From NCBI RefSeq assembly GCF_025840185.1, contig NZ_JAMPJU010000001.1:124001-188000 (forward strand): DNA of 64,000 nucleotides, read 5' to 3'. This DNA comes from Brenneria izbisi. GTDB lineage: Bacteria > Pseudomonadota > Gammaproteobacteria > Enterobacterales > Enterobacteriaceae. This document shows, piece after piece, positions 28,497-38,746 of the stretch. How positions within the stretch are numbered: position 1 is the stretch's first letter; each line of letters begins with the position of its first letter. The position numbers and the translations under genes were made by a program. The notes beneath the pieces were generated by a model. It was given only the letters and a program-made list of their open reading frames with translations. It was not told the DNA's origin and did no database searches.

Positions 28497-29438
28497 ATGC
28501 TTGGTTACTTTTTTCGCCGCGTGCTGGCGGCGATCCCGGTGATGTTGGTCGTCGCGTTGTTTGTCTTCCTGTTGTTGCGGCTGTCACCCGGCGACCCGGC
28601 GGCGATCATCGCCGGCGATATGGCGACCCCGCAGCAACTGGAGGCCATTCGTGAAAGCCTGGGCCTGAACCAGCCGTTATACCAACAGTTTTTCATGTGG
28701 ATCTGGCAGTTATTGCAAGGGGACTTCAGCACTTCCCTTATGGCCGATACGCCGGTATTGACCATGATTGGTCAGCGGCTGGAACCCACCCTGAGTCTGG
28801 CGCTGGTGGCGATTGTCTTCACCATTGTGATTTCGGTGCCGCTGGGCGTATTGGCGGCCTGGAAGCACGGCACTTGGATCGACAATCTGGTGATGTCTTC
28901 GTCGGTGCTGGGTTTCTCCGTGCCGGTATTCGTGATCGGTTATGTGCTGATCTCGGTGTTCGCCATCGAACTGAAGTGGTTGCCGGTTCAGGGATTTAGC
29001 AGCATCAGCGCCGGCGTCTGGCCGTTCGCGCAACGTATCGTGTTGCCGGCATTGACCTTATCTTCGGTGTATATCGCGCTGGTGGCCCGCATGACGCGGG
29101 CCAGCGTGCTGGAGGTATTGGGCGAAGACTTCATCCGTACCGCCCGCGCCAAGGGACTGTCAGAGATCCATGTGCTGTTCCGTCACGCGCTGCGCAACGC
29201 GATGATCCCGATCCTGACGGTGATCGGCACTGGCTTCGCGCTGATGATTTCCGGGGTTGTGGTGACCGAAAGCGTGTTTAACATCCCCGGTTTGGGGCGC
29301 TTAATTGTGGATGCGGTGCTGGCCAGGGATTACCCGGTGATTCAGGGGATGATCTTGCTGACCAGCGGGGTGTACGTCGTCATCAATCTGTTGATCGATT
29401 TGTCGTATGCGATCAGCGATCCGCGCATTCGTTACTGA
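28497..29438 (+). CDS. DppB-type ABC permease
   Basis: Inner-membrane permease, 313 residues, beginning MLGYFFRRVLAAIPVMLVVALFVFLLLRLSPGDPA, the usual first helix and loop of DppB/OppB. The binding-protein-dependent transport motif (EDFIRTARAKGLSEIHVLFRHALRNA in parts) contacts the ATPase. The ATG at 28497 has GGAGG 5 bases upstream, whereas the frame opens six codons earlier without a ribosome site. Cotranscribed with the binding protein. Confidence 0.93.
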   Translation: MLGYFFRRVLAAIPVMLVVALFVFLLLRLSPGDPAAIIAGDMATPQQLEAIRESLGLNQPLYQQFFMWIWQLLQGDFSTSLMADTPVLTMIGQRLEPTLSLALVAIVFTIVISVPLGVLAAWKHGTWIDNLVMSSSVLGFSVPVFVIGYVLISVFAIELKWLPVQGFSSISAGVWPFAQRIVLPALTLSSVYIALVARMTRASVLEVLGEDFIRTARAKGLSEIHVLFRHALRNAMIPILTVIGTGFALMISGVVVTESVFNIPGLGRLIVDAVLARDYPVIQGMILLTSGVYVVINLLIDLSYAISDPRIRY

Positions 29439-29448
29439 GGACATGGCT

Positions 29449-30327
29449 ATGCGTAAACCCGTTTCTCAGTCCTTGCCTGCGTCACGACTTCGACTGATCA
29501 AACTGCCGCGTTTGCCGCTGACGTCGGCCATCGCGCTGGTCATGTTGGCGTTGATCGTGACGATGGCGATCTTCGCGCCCTGGATCGCCAATTATGATCC
29601 AGTGACACTGTCACCGGGGTTTCGCCTGAAACCGCCCAGCGCCGAATTCTGGCTTGGCACCGACGCTTATGGTCGCGATCTGTTTTCACGCATTGTCTAT
29701 GGCGCGCGTATCTCACTGATTGTGGGCCTGGGGGTAACGCTGATGAGCGTGCTTATCGGGCTGCCGTTAGGGTTGCTGGCGGGCTATTTCAGGGGGATCG
29801 ATGCTTTGCTGATGCGGGTGATGGACGGCCTGATGGCGATCCCCGGCATCCTGCTGGCGATCGCCATCGTTTCGCTGAGCAGCGCCGGTATCTGGACCGT
29901 CATGATCGCCATCATGGTGCCGGAAATACCGCAGGTGGTGCGTCTGGTGCGCTCCAGAGTGCTGTCGGCCCGCGAAGAACCGTATGTAGAAGCCGCGGTG
30001 CTGATGGGCACCTCCAGTTTCAAGATCCTCACCCGGCACCTGATGCCCAATACGCTGGCGCCGCTGATTGTGCAGAGTACCTATATCTGCGCATCGGCGA
30101 TCCTGACTGAAGCGATTTTGTCGTTTCTCGGCGCGGGCATCGGCACGGAAATTCCGACCTGGGGCAACATCATCGCCGAGGGCCGCGTGTACTTCCAACT
30201 CAAGCCTTCGCTGGTGTTGTGGGCGGGGCTGGCTTTGTCGCTGTGTATTTTGTCGATCAATCTGTTGGGCGACACGGTGAGCGACGCCCTTGACCCGCGC
30301 CTGAAGAATAAGAAGGGGGCTGCATGA
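29449..30327 (+). CDS. DppC-type ABC permease
   Basis: Second permease subunit, 292 residues from the ATG at 29449, which is the better spaced of two ATGs relative to TGAGGA (the other is 29443). It contains TDAYGRDLFSRIVYGARISL and the EEPYVEAAVLMGTSSFKILTRHLMPN coupling region in parts, and FLGAGIGTEIPTWGNIIAEG, all typical of DppC/OppC. Its stop overlaps the ATPase start by 4 bases. Confidence 0.92.
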   Translation: MRKPVSQSLPASRLRLIKLPRLPLTSAIALVMLALIVTMAIFAPWIANYDPVTLSPGFRLKPPSAEFWLGTDAYGRDLFSRIVYGARISLIVGLGVTLMSVLIGLPLGLLAGYFRGIDALLMRVMDGLMAIPGILLAIAIVSLSSAGIWTVMIAIMVPEIPQVVRLVRSRVLSAREEPYVEAAVLMGTSSFKILTRHLMPNTLAPLIVQSTYICASAILTEAILSFLGAGIGTEIPTWGNIIAEGRVYFQLKPSLVLWAGLALSLCILSINLLGDTVSDALDPRLKNKKGAA

Positions 30328-31967
30328 GCGACCGTCAAAACAACATTCTGCGTGTGGAACGCTTATGCGTGAATACCGCGCAAGGCGTTCCGATCCTCCA
30401 GGATATCTCATTCGAAATTCATGCCGGGGAGACGGTATGTCTGGTGGGCGAGAGCGGTTCGGGCAAGTCGGTCACGTCGCTGACCACGCTCGGTTTGCTG
30501 CCGAAAGATGCGCTCACGGCGGTAAGCGGACGCATTTTGCTGGACGGAGAAGATGTCTTGCAAGTCAGCGCCGGACGGCTCAAGGCGTTACGCGGCAGTC
30601 GCATGGCGATGATTTTCCAGGAACCCATGACGGCCCTCAACCCCGTACTCACGGTTGGGCGTCAGATTGACGAAGTGTTGCAAACGCATACCGATCTGAG
30701 CGCTTCGGATCGGTATGCGCGGGTAATGGAAGCGTTGGCGCAGGTGCATCTGCCGGACATCAAGCGCATCCATAACGCCTATCCGCATCAGCTTAGCGGC
30801 GGTCAGCGCCAGCGCATCATGATCGCGATGGCGCTGGTGCTTGAACCTCGCCTGTTGATTGCCGATGAGCCGACCACGGCGCTTGACGTGACGACTCAGC
30901 AACAGATCCTCAAATTGATCCGCGAACTACAGGAAAAGCACGGTACCGCGGTGCTCTTCATCACCCACGACATGGGCGTGGTGGTGGATATCGCCCATCG
31001 CGTCTGCGTGATGCGCCGGGGACACATTGTTGAGTCCGGCGCCGTGCGGCAGGTACTGTCTCAACCGCGAGAGGATTATACCAAGTCGCTGCTGGCCGCG
31101 GTTCCGAGTCTCATGCCCAGACCGGCGCGTGGTGAGACGGCCCGTGGGCAAGTGGTGCTTGATGTCGTTGAACTGGGTAAAACCTATCCGGCCTCCGGCG
31201 GCGCATGGTTCGGGTTGCGCAAACGACGCGAAGGCACGCGTGCGCTGCATGACGTGACCTTTATGCTCAAACGTGGCCGAACGCTGGGTATCGTTGGTGA
31301 AAGCGGTTCCGGCAAGTCAACGTTGGCCCGCTGCGTGATGCGTTTGCTGACACCGACGAACGGTGCGGTTCGCATCACCGGCAAGGATATTTCCGAGCTT
31401 ACCGCAGCCGGATTAAAACCCCATCGTAAACGCATTCAGATGATCTTTCAGGATCCTAACCGGTCGCTCAATCCGCGCATGACCATTGGCCGCAGTCTGG
31501 TGGAAGGCCCGATGAACTACGGCGTGTCGTTCGCCCAGGCCTGGGCTCGTGGTCAGGAACTGCTGGAACTGGTCGGATTGCCGGCTGACGCCATTGACCG
31601 TTATCCGCATCAGTTTTCCGGGGGACAGCGACAACGCATCGCTATCGCCCGTGCGTTGGCGATGGAACCGGATGTGATCGTCGCCGACGAAGCGGTATCG
31701 GCGCTCGACGTCTCTGTACAGTCGCAAGTGCTGCAACTGCTTGACGATATTCAACGGCGCATGCAGATCGCCATTTTGTTCATCACCCACGATTTACGGG
31801 TGGCGGCGCAGGTCTGTGATGATGTGCTGGTGATGCAGCGCGGCCAGATCATCGAATACGGTCCGGCGGCCAGCGTACTGGTCAGTCCGCAACAGCCTTA
31901 CACCCAACAATTGATGGATGCGGTTCCAGGAAAAGGTTGGGACTTCTCGATAGGGCGGAGGATGTGA
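30324..31967 (+). CDS. Fused dipeptide-type ABC ATPase (DppD-DppF)
   Basis: 547-residue protein with two complete ATPase domains in one chain, replacing separate DppD and DppF. Domain 1 has Walker A GESGSGKS at residues 42-49, signature LSGGQRQRIMIA and Walker B LLIADEPTTALDVT. Domain 2 has a second GESGSGKST near residue 330, FSGGQRQRIAIA and VIVADEAVSALDVS. Domain 2's Walker B reads DEA where DEP is usual; the Glu is kept. Such fusions are seen in GsiA-like transporters. It ends 2 bases before the D-aminoacylase start. Confidence 0.94.
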   Translation: MSDRQNNILRVERLCVNTAQGVPILQDISFEIHAGETVCLVGESGSGKSVTSLTTLGLLPKDALTAVSGRILLDGEDVLQVSAGRLKALRGSRMAMIFQEPMTALNPVLTVGRQIDEVLQTHTDLSASDRYARVMEALAQVHLPDIKRIHNAYPHQLSGGQRQRIMIAMALVLEPRLLIADEPTTALDVTTQQQILKLIRELQEKHGTAVLFITHDMGVVVDIAHRVCVMRRGHIVESGAVRQVLSQPREDYTKSLLAAVPSLMPRPARGETARGQVVLDVVELGKTYPASGGAWFGLRKRREGTRALHDVTFMLKRGRTLGIVGESGSGKSTLARCVMRLLTPTNGAVRITGKDISELTAAGLKPHRKRIQMIFQDPNRSLNPRMTIGRSLVEGPMNYGVSFAQAWARGQELLELVGLPADAIDRYPHQFSGGQRQRIAIARALAMEPDVIVADEAVSALDVSVQSQVLQLLDDIQRRMQIAILFITHDLRVAAQVCDDVLVMQRGQIIEYGPAASVLVSPQQPYTQQLMDAVPGKGWDFSIGRRM

Positions 31968-31969
31968 AT

Positions 31970-33418
31970 ATGACGTTTGATGTACTGTTTCGCGATGTCA
32001 CCGTGGTCGATGGCGTCGGCGCCGCCCCCTATAACGCCGACGTTGCGATCCGCGGCGACCGGATTGCCGCCATCGGCAAGCTTGGCGATGGCATTGCGCA
32101 GCGGATTATTGCGGGGGCCGGGCGTTGTCTGATGCCGGGCTTTATTGACGTGCATACGCATGACGACATCAACGTTATTCGTACCCCGGACATGCTGGCC
32201 AAGATTTCTCAGGGCGTGACCACAGTGATTGTCGGCAACTGCGGGATCAGCGCCTCGCCGGTAACCCTGACAGGCGCGCCGCCGGACCCGATGAACCTGC
32301 TGGGCGTGCAGGATGAATTTGTTTATCCGACCTTCGGCGCCTATGCGGACGCCGTTGAGCATGCACATCCGAGCGTCAACGTCGCGGCATTGATCGGTCA
32401 TACCGCACTGCGGGCCAACGTGATGGCGCAATTCGATCGTCCGGCGGCGGAGCATGAACTGCAACAGATGCGCGCCGCGCTGGACGCCGCCCTCAACGCC
32501 GGAGCCATTGGTCTCAGTTCCGGGTTGGCTTACACCAATGCCAGACAAGCGCCAGCAACTGAAATGCAACGTCTGGTGGATATCGTCGGCGCGCATGGCG
32601 CGCTGTATACCACGCACATGCGCAACGAACACGACGGGCTGCTGGATTCGCTGCAAGAGTCGTTCAGTACCGCGCGTCAGGCTGGCGCGGACCTGGTGAT
32701 CTCTCATCTCAAGTGCGCTGGCGCGGGCAATTGGGGACGAGCGCCGCAAGCCCTGGCCGCGCTGGAAAAAGCCGCCCGCGAGCAGCCGTGCAATTGCGAT
32801 TGCTATCCCTACGCGGCCAGTTCCACCACACTGGATGCCTGGCGCGTCGATGGCAAGATGGACATCTTTATCACCTGGTCTGAACCGCATCCTGAGATGG
32901 CCAGACAGACGCTGAAAGACATTGCCGAACAGTGGGGCATCGACCAATGGCAGGCCACTGAGCGCCTGCGTCCGGCCGGGGCGATCTACCATATGATGAG
33001 CGAAGACGATGTACGCATGATTTTGGCGCATCCGCTATCAATGGTGGGTTCAGACGGTTTACCCAACGATCCGAATCCTCATCCGCGGCTTTGGGGGACA
33101 TTCCCCAGAGTGCTGGCTCACTATTGCCGCGATCTGCAACTGTTCGATGTGGCTGAAGCCGTGCGCAAGATGACGGGGCTGTCGGCTGCACGTTTCCGCC
33201 TTCAGGATCGTGGCGTGGTGCGCGAAGGCGCATTCGCCGATCTGACGCTGGTCGACATGAGCAGGATTCAGGACGTCGCCACCTATCGCGACCCCTGCCG
33301 ACAAGCGCCGGGGATCGATCTGGTGATGGTCAATGGTGTGGTCAGTTATCAGGGCGGGCGCGTGACAGGACGTCAGGGGCGCTTGTTGAAGCGCCAGTCT
33401 GCCGCTGGCGTGATGTAA
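31970..33418 (+). CDS. D-aminoacylase (N-acyl-D-amino-acid deacylase)
   Basis: Amidohydrolase-superfamily zinc enzyme that removes the acyl group from N-acyl-D-amino acids. It has 482 residues (characterised D-aminoacylases about 484). The HxH metal site is at His62 and His64 (PGFIDVHTHDD), followed by GVTTVIVGNCGIS with the metal-binding Cys, ALIGHTALR, YTTHMRNE and the late MVGSDGLPNDPNPHPRLWGTFPR with the catalytic Asp. The start at 31970 has GGCGGAGG upstream. Being last in an operon with a carbamoyl-D-amino-acid hydrolase and a peptide-type importer strongly suggests catabolism of D-amino-acid derivatives. Confidence 0.92.
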   Translation: MTFDVLFRDVTVVDGVGAAPYNADVAIRGDRIAAIGKLGDGIAQRIIAGAGRCLMPGFIDVHTHDDINVIRTPDMLAKISQGVTTVIVGNCGISASPVTLTGAPPDPMNLLGVQDEFVYPTFGAYADAVEHAHPSVNVAALIGHTALRANVMAQFDRPAAEHELQQMRAALDAALNAGAIGLSSGLAYTNARQAPATEMQRLVDIVGAHGALYTTHMRNEHDGLLDSLQESFSTARQAGADLVISHLKCAGAGNWGRAPQALAALEKAAREQPCNCDCYPYAASSTTLDAWRVDGKMDIFITWSEPHPEMARQTLKDIAEQWGIDQWQATERLRPAGAIYHMMSEDDVRMILAHPLSMVGSDGLPNDPNPHPRLWGTFPRVLAHYCRDLQLFDVAEAVRKMTGLSAARFRLQDRGVVREGAFADLTLVDMSRIQDVATYRDPCRQAPGIDLVMVNGVVSYQGGRVTGRQGRLLKRQSAAGVM

Positions 33419-33469
33419 AGGTGCGTGATTTCGCCGCATCACTCGCTAACACAATACCGCGACAAGCCG

Positions 33470-34870
33470 TTAGCGGGCCGCGCGCGCCAGAATGTCGGCT
33501 GGCGGTTGGCGTTGAATCCAGCGAATGCGCGTCACCATCATGATTGCGGCGGCGGTTAACCCGATAATGAATCCACACCAGAAACCTGCCGGTCCCATAC
33601 GGGGAACGATATGATCGGTTAACGCCAGCACATAACCGCTCGGTAGCCCCAGAACCCAATAGGCGGTAAATGTAATATAAAAGATTGAGCGGGTATCTTT
33701 GTATCCGCGCAATACGCCGCTGCCGATCACCTGTACGGCATCGGAGATTTGGTAGATGGCCGCCAGCAACATCAGGTACGACGCCATTGCAACCACGTCA
33801 GGATCCTGATTGTAGAGCAAGGCGATAGGTTCGCGCAGCAGCGTGGTGAATATCGCCGTGCAGGTGGCCATGACCACCCCCGTCGCCAGGCCGGTATAGG
33901 CTGCGACATACGCAAGCCTGGTGGCGCCTTCGCCCAGCCGGTGGCCGACACGGATCGTGGTGGCTATGCCAATTGACAACGGCAGCACGAACATCAATGA
34001 ACTAAAGTTCAGGGCTATCTGGTGACCCGCCACATCCACTACCCCCAGGGGAAGCACCAGCAGCGCGACCACGGCAAAGAGCGAGACTTCAAAGAGCAGC
34101 GCCAGCGCAATAGGTAAACCGAGCGAGAACAGACGATTCAGCGTTTGCCAGTCTGGTCGGAAGCGCGATTTCTGCAATTTGATGTCGCGCAACCAGACGG
34201 CTTTTCTGATATAGGCCATCATCAACAGCATCATGATCCAATACACCACCACCGACGCCACCCCACAGCCAACGCCGCCTAATGCCGGCATGCCGAATTT
34301 ACCGTAGATAAAGATGTAGTTGATGGGAATATTAATGAGCAGTCCGATAAAACCAATCACCATGCCCGGTTGGGTTTTCGATAGCCCTTCACACTGGCAG
34401 CGTAACACCTGATAGAACAGGTAGCCGGGCACGCCCCACAACAGCGCATGCAGGTAGCCGATGGCTTTTTCCGCCAGTTCCGGCGAGCCGTTACTCATCA
34501 GGTTGATGATATATTCGCCCTGATATAGCACCGTCATGATAAGCAATGAGATCAGCAGCGCCAGAAAGAAAGATTGTTGAACCTGATGGGCGATGCGCTC
34601 CCGGCGGCCAGAACCATTCAACTGCGCCACCACCGGTGTTAACGCCAGCAATAATCCATGACCGAAAAGAATGGCGGGCAGCCAGATGGAGGTTCCGACA
34701 GCAACGGCAGCCATATCCGTCGCGCCGTAGGAACCTGCCATGATGGTATCAACTACCCCGATGGAAGTCTGAGAGACTTGCGCAATAATGACAGGGAACG
34801 CGAGTGCTAATAATTTGCGCGCCTCTGACAGATAATTCGGCACGAACACCTTCCTTGAATTGACTAACAA
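33470..34870 (-). CDS. mdtK: MATE multidrug efflux transporter MdtK/NorM
   Basis: Cation-coupled multidrug exporter of 466 residues with twelve predicted membrane segments (E. coli MdtK has 457). It starts with a short leader then [43 protein letters not shown], the standard NorM N-terminal half motif. Its place next to divergent ribE repeats the E. coli order mdtK-ribE-cfa-purR, which supports orthology. No terminator was obvious between it and the convergent D-aminoacylase gene. Confidence 0.93.
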   Translation of the reverse strand: MLVNSRKVFVPNYLSEARKLLALAFPVIIAQVSQTSIGVVDTIMAGSYGATDMAAVAVGTSIWLPAILFGHGLLLALTPVVAQLNGSGRRERIAHQVQQSFFLALLISLLIMTVLYQGEYIINLMSNGSPELAEKAIGYLHALLWGVPGYLFYQVLRCQCEGLSKTQPGMVIGFIGLLINIPINYIFIYGKFGMPALGGVGCGVASVVVYWIMMLLMMAYIRKAVWLRDIKLQKSRFRPDWQTLNRLFSLGLPIALALLFEVSLFAVVALLVLPLGVVDVAGHQIALNFSSLMFVLPLSIGIATTIRVGHRLGEGATRLAYVAAYTGLATGVVMATCTAIFTTLLREPIALLYNQDPDVVAMASYLMLLAAIYQISDAVQVIGSGVLRGYKDTRSIFYITFTAYWVLGLPSGYVLALTDHIVPRMGPAGFWCGFIIGLTAAAIMMVTRIRWIQRQPPADILARAAR

Positions 34871-35136
34871 AATAACGGGATAATTAAACGCAGATAAACA
34901 CGATAAATGTCGCCTGATGTGACAAGAGCGTTATTGTAGCGACTTGTCAGAAGTAAACTAGTGTATAGCGACCTAAATTCACAAATTTTTAACGACTGGC
35001 AAGGCGTCTGAGGATTAGATTATGGGCCACGAGGTTTGGTTTTCATCGAAAAATCGTGCACACTGCTTGACAGGCATGACTATTCTTCATCTTCATTCCG
35101 CATTCTATTTATATCCTTTTTCATGAGGCAAACCGT

Positions 35137-35772
35137 ATGTTTACCGGTATTGTTCAAGGCACCGCGCCGGTGGTGTCCATTGTCGAGAAATCAAATTTTC
35201 GCACGCATGTGATCAAACTTTCTCCCGAATTGCTGCCGGGGCTGACGCCAGGCGCGTCAGTGGCGCACAACGGTTGCTGCCTGACAGTGACTTCGGTTGA
35301 GGGCGATTGCGTCAGTTTTGATTTAATGAAAGAAACATTGCGGTTGACCAATCTCGGCGACGTGAAGGCGGGCGACTTCGTTAATGTTGAACGCGCGGCG
35401 AAAATGGGCGATGAAATTGGCGGGCATGTGATGTCCGGTCATATCATCTGTACAGCGGAAGTGGTGAAAATTCTGGTATCGGAAAATAATCACCAGATTT
35501 GGTTCCGTCTGGCCGATGAGTCGCTGATGAAGTATGTGCTGCATAAAGGTTTTATCGGTATTGACGGGATTAGCCTGACAATTGGTGAAGTCACCCGTAG
35601 CCGTTTCTGTGTGCATTTGATCCCGGAAACGCTCAACCGCACCACGCTTGGGCAGAAGCGTCTGGGACACCGCGTAAACATTGAAATCGACCCGCAAACC
35701 CAGGCGGTGGTGGATACCGTAGAGCGCGTGTTAGCCAGCCAACAGATAAAAGAAGCCGTCAGCGAAGACTAA
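35137..35772 (+). CDS. ribE: Riboflavin synthase alpha chain
   Basis: Dismutates two 6,7-dimethyl-8-ribityllumazine to riboflavin, the last step of the pathway. It has 211 residues with two lumazine-binding repeats: residues 1-97 start MFTGIVQG, with [11 protein letters not shown], and the second half has GHVMSGHI and [10 protein letters not shown]. coli calls the gene ribC or ribE. No FMN riboswitch was recognised upstream. Monocistronic; a bidirectional terminator follows. Confidence 0.96.
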   Translation: MFTGIVQGTAPVVSIVEKSNFRTHVIKLSPELLPGLTPGASVAHNGCCLTVTSVEGDCVSFDLMKETLRLTNLGDVKAGDFVNVERAAKMGDEIGGHVMSGHIICTAEVVKILVSENNHQIWFRLADESLMKYVLHKGFIGIDGISLTIGEVTRSRFCVHLIPETLNRTTLGQKRLGHRVNIEIDPQTQAVVDTVERVLASQQIKEAVSED

Positions 35773-35780
35773 GACGAAAT

Positions 35781-35813
35781 AAGCCGCGCGGGAATGCTTC
35801 CCGGCGGCTTTCT
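35781..35813. terminator. Bidirectional terminator between ribE and cfa
   Basis: AAGCCGCGCGGGAA pairs with TTCCCGGCGGCTT with one bulged base and a 3-base loop, followed by TTTCT on the plus strand and AGCC/T-rich sequence on the minus. The genes are convergent and 51 bases apart. Confidence 0.8.
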
Positions 35814-35823
35814 GCGCATTGAA

Positions 35824-36975
35824 TTAGCGCGGCACGCGCAATTCGCCTTCAAAACCATTGGGACTGAAAAGCACCTGCCAAAGCTGGATGTTTCGCGCCC
35901 GGAAAGCACCAGCGCAGGAATTCAGGTAGTAACTGAACATACGACGGAAACGCGCGGAATAGCGATCAGAAAGCTGCGGCCAGCTTTGCTGGAAACGTTC
36001 ATGCCATGCCATTAATGTGCGATCATAATCGGTGCCGAAGTTATGCCAGTCTTCCATAATCATGTGGGGCTCGCTGGCCTGTGCAATATGACGCACGGAA
36101 GGCACGCAACCATTGGGGAAGATGTATTTATTCGTCCAGGGATCGACCTGTAAATCGGTTTTATTCGCACCAATGGTGTGCAGTAGAAACAGGCCGTCAG
36201 GCTTAAGATTGCGGCTGACGACCCGGAAGTAGGTGTCGTAGTTACGTGGACCGACGTGTTCAAACATCCCGACCGACACCACACGATCAAACTCGTGGTT
36301 CAGATCGCGATAATCCTGCAACAAAATAGTGACATCCAGATCCTTGCATCGCTGCTGCGCTAATCTCTGCTGCTCAAGGGAAATCGTTACACCGCAGACG
36401 GATACGCCATAACGACGTGCGGCAAACTCCGCCAGACCGCCCCAGCCGCAGCCGATATCCAGCAATGTCATGCCGGGCCGGAGTTGCAGTTTTTCGCAGA
36501 TCATCTCCAGTTTGTCTTCCTGTGCCTGCTCCAGCGTTTGCGCTTTTTTCCAGTAAGCGCAGGAATACTGCATACAAGGATCGAGCATCATTGAAAACAG
36601 ATCGTTGCCTAAATCGTAGTGCTCTTTACCAACAATCCATGCGCGCCTTTTCGATTGGAGATTTATCAGGCGGGCCGCGGCGATGCGTAAGATATCTTTC
36701 AGGTGGCGGGGAAGCTTTTCATCCAGTCTGGCGCGAAGCACGCGGTGGAAAAACATATCCAGCCGTTCGCATTCCCACCAGCCATCCATATAACTTTCAC
36801 CCAGCCCTAGTGAGCCTTCGCGCAAGACACGTTTATAGAAATCCGGGTTTTTTACGGTGATATCAAACGGACGTGAACCATTGATTTTGATATCGGCTAT
36901 ACTCAGCATTTCATGCACAATATGGAACCAGGATCCATTAGGGCTATCCAGTTCCTCTACATACGATGAACTCAT
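35824..36975 (-). CDS. cfa: Cyclopropane-fatty-acid synthase
   Basis: SAM-dependent enzyme that adds a methylene across cis double bonds of membrane phospholipids, protecting against acid and stationary stress. It has 383 residues (E. coli 382). The SAM motif LDIGCGWGGLAEFAA is near residue 170, and YDLGNDLFSMMLDPCMQYSCAYW and GLGESYMDGWWE are family signatures. Upstream is a 353-base gap; E. coli has ydhC and ydhB between purR and cfa, absent here. Confidence 0.97.
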   Translation of the reverse strand: MSSSYVEELDSPNGSWFHIVHEMLSIADIKINGSRPFDITVKNPDFYKRVLREGSLGLGESYMDGWWECERLDMFFHRVLRARLDEKLPRHLKDILRIAAARLINLQSKRRAWIVGKEHYDLGNDLFSMMLDPCMQYSCAYWKKAQTLEQAQEDKLEMICEKLQLRPGMTLLDIGCGWGGLAEFAARRYGVSVCGVTISLEQQRLAQQRCKDLDVTILLQDYRDLNHEFDRVVSVGMFEHVGPRNYDTYFRVVSRNLKPDGLFLLHTIGANKTDLQVDPWTNKYIFPNGCVPSVRHIAQASEPHMIMEDWHNFGTDYDRTLMAWHERFQQSWPQLSDRYSARFRRMFSYYLNSCAGAFRARNIQLWQVLFSPNGFEGELRVPR

Positions 36976-37328
36976 ACCTTACTCCCTACCTTGCCGTCGA
37001 TAACCTGTCACAAGGAAAACATAGACAATTTTTACCCATAGAGTCGTGGTGGGATATCCCCATCGTCTAGGCTCTGAGCGGTCAGAGAAAAATGAAGAAG
37101 CAAAGCCGGTACGCAGATACGTAGTGGCACTCATCCTTAAGGTAAACCCGCGCTATCCGTTGGCACGTAAAATTTAAGGATAGTGAAGAAAAATAAAAAT
37201 ATTCAATTTATGTTGAAGGGTACGGCGATCAGTGTATGACTGCTTCAGCCGATGGACAAGCATAAATTGGCTGAAGCGGCATCAGTAAACATCAGGTAGT
37301 TGGCGTGATATAAGTAAATCGTCTGTTA
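36976..37328. other. Gap between cfa and purR
   Basis: The gap must hold the cfa promoter(s). The only structure seen is a hairpin of GCTTCAGCC (37242-37250) with GGCTGAAGC (37269-37277), close to the purR stop and without a U-run. No remnant of ydhB or ydhC was recognised. Confidence 0.45.
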
Positions 37329-38360
37329 TCAGGCGTAACGACGATAATCGCGAAACGGGCCATCGGCCACAGAACGACGTTCAATCAGCGTCGGGTGGAC
37401 TTCGATGACTTGCGCATCTTCGCGTTTGCTGGTGATACGGTCCAGCAACATTGCGAACGCGGATTGCCCCAGCCGTTCTTTGGGCTGGTGGATGGTGGTC
37501 AGCGCCGGGGTGAAAAAGCGGGAATGACGCACATTATCGTAGCCAATGACTGAAATATCCTGCGGCACGCGCAGCCCCAATTCATCAGCGGCACAGATTG
37601 CGCCCATCGCCATGATATCGCCGCCGCAGAAAACCGCGGTGGGGCGGTGTTTTTGCGACAAAATCCGGTGCATTGCCTTATAACCGGATTCCGGTTCGAA
37701 ATCGCCCTGAACCATCCACGCCTCGCGCACGGCGATGTCCGCTTCGCGCAATGCTTTCAAAAAGCCCAGATAACGACCGCTCCCGGTGTTGCGTTCCTGA
37801 ATCCCCGGGATCGCGCCGATATCCCGATGACCACGCTCGATAAGATAGCGTCCCGCCATATAACCACCCTCAAAGGCGTTGTCGATAATGGTATCGGTAA
37901 AATCGCTGTGCGCCTGGCCCCAATCCATGACTACCATCGGAATGCCGCGATACTCTTTCAGCATCGCGAGTAATTCAGGCGGATATTCCGCGCACATGAC
38001 CAATAAGCCGTCCACGCGTTTTTGCGCCAGCATGGAAAGATAGGCGCGTTGTTTATCGAGGTTGTTGTGCGAGTTGCACAAAATCAGCGTATAACCTTTG
38101 GCGTAGCAGCTATTTTCAACGGCTTCAATAATCTCCGCAAAGTAGGGCGCTTCACTTGAGGTTGCCAGCAGCCCGATAGACTTGGTGTGATTGACTTTCA
38201 GACTACGGGCGACGGCGCTGGGTGAATAATGCAGTTCTTTAATCGCTGCTCTCACGGCGGCCCTGGTCTCTTCGGCGACGAAACGTGTTTTATTTATCAC
38301 GTGCGATACGGTTGTGGTCGAAACGCCAGCACGTTTTGCCACATCTTTGATCGTTGCCAT
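37329..38360 (-). CDS. purR: Purine repressor PurR
   Basis: LacI-family repressor that binds hypoxanthine or guanine and shuts off purine synthesis genes. It has 343 residues (E. coli 341). The N-terminal helix-turn-helix reads [25 protein letters not shown], with the hinge helix [10 protein letters not shown] near residue 50, followed by the periplasmic-binding-protein-like effector domain. A candidate pur operator lies about 50 bases upstream, consistent with autoregulation in E. coli. Confidence 0.97.
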   Translation of the reverse strand: MATIKDVAKRAGVSTTTVSHVINKTRFVAEETRAAVRAAIKELHYSPSAVARSLKVNHTKSIGLLATSSEAPYFAEIIEAVENSCYAKGYTLILCNSHNNLDKQRAYLSMLAQKRVDGLLVMCAEYPPELLAMLKEYRGIPMVVMDWGQAHSDFTDTIIDNAFEGGYMAGRYLIERGHRDIGAIPGIQERNTGSGRYLGFLKALREADIAVREAWMVQGDFEPESGYKAMHRILSQKHRPTAVFCGGDIMAMGAICAADELGLRVPQDISVIGYDNVRHSRFFTPALTTIHQPKERLGQSAFAMLLDRITSKREDAQVIEVHPTLIERRSVADGPFRDYRRYA

Positions 38361-38408
38361 CTAAAAATGACTCCTGAACTTAGCTGCTATAGCCGTAAGT
38401 ATATTGTT

Positions 38409-38424
38409 AATCGTTTGCTTGCGT
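38409..38424 (-). promoter_or_regulatory. Candidate pur operator upstream of purR
   Basis: On the minus strand ACGCAAGCAAACGATT keeps the ACGCAA-C half and a weaker right half of the PurR consensus ACGCAAACGTTTGCGT. Confidence 0.35.
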
Positions 38425-38746
38425 GTAATGTGCTTCCCCTTGACGAAAAAACAGGATTTCAGAAAGGGGGTGCCGAATATTATACCTGAAGGGGACAGGG
38501 GTGACGTATTTCGACCAGAGCGCAACGCTAGCATAAACAGCGAATTTTGTCCGATTTGCCACGAAAGTGAAAGCGGTAATTTATACTGTTAGTGAGGCAC
38601 GGCAACGAGATTTTTTATTTAAACTATGGAAAAATCGTTACCGTCCTGTCATTTGACGTATTAAGCCACTTTTCGGGGCTTTCAATCCCAAATGATGATC
38701 AGCCGTTAATTCCCATGATTTCAATGCCAAACAAAAGGAGAGACTT

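Noticed and set aside
31898-33031. 377-codon frame on the minus strand opposite the D-aminoacylase
   Set aside because: It is the antisense shadow of a GC-rich gene, with no recognisable domain and His/Gln/Arg-rich text.
34871-35136. FMN riboswitch before ribE
   Set aside because: The conserved RFN-element core (AGGG...GGATTC-type segments) could not be found.
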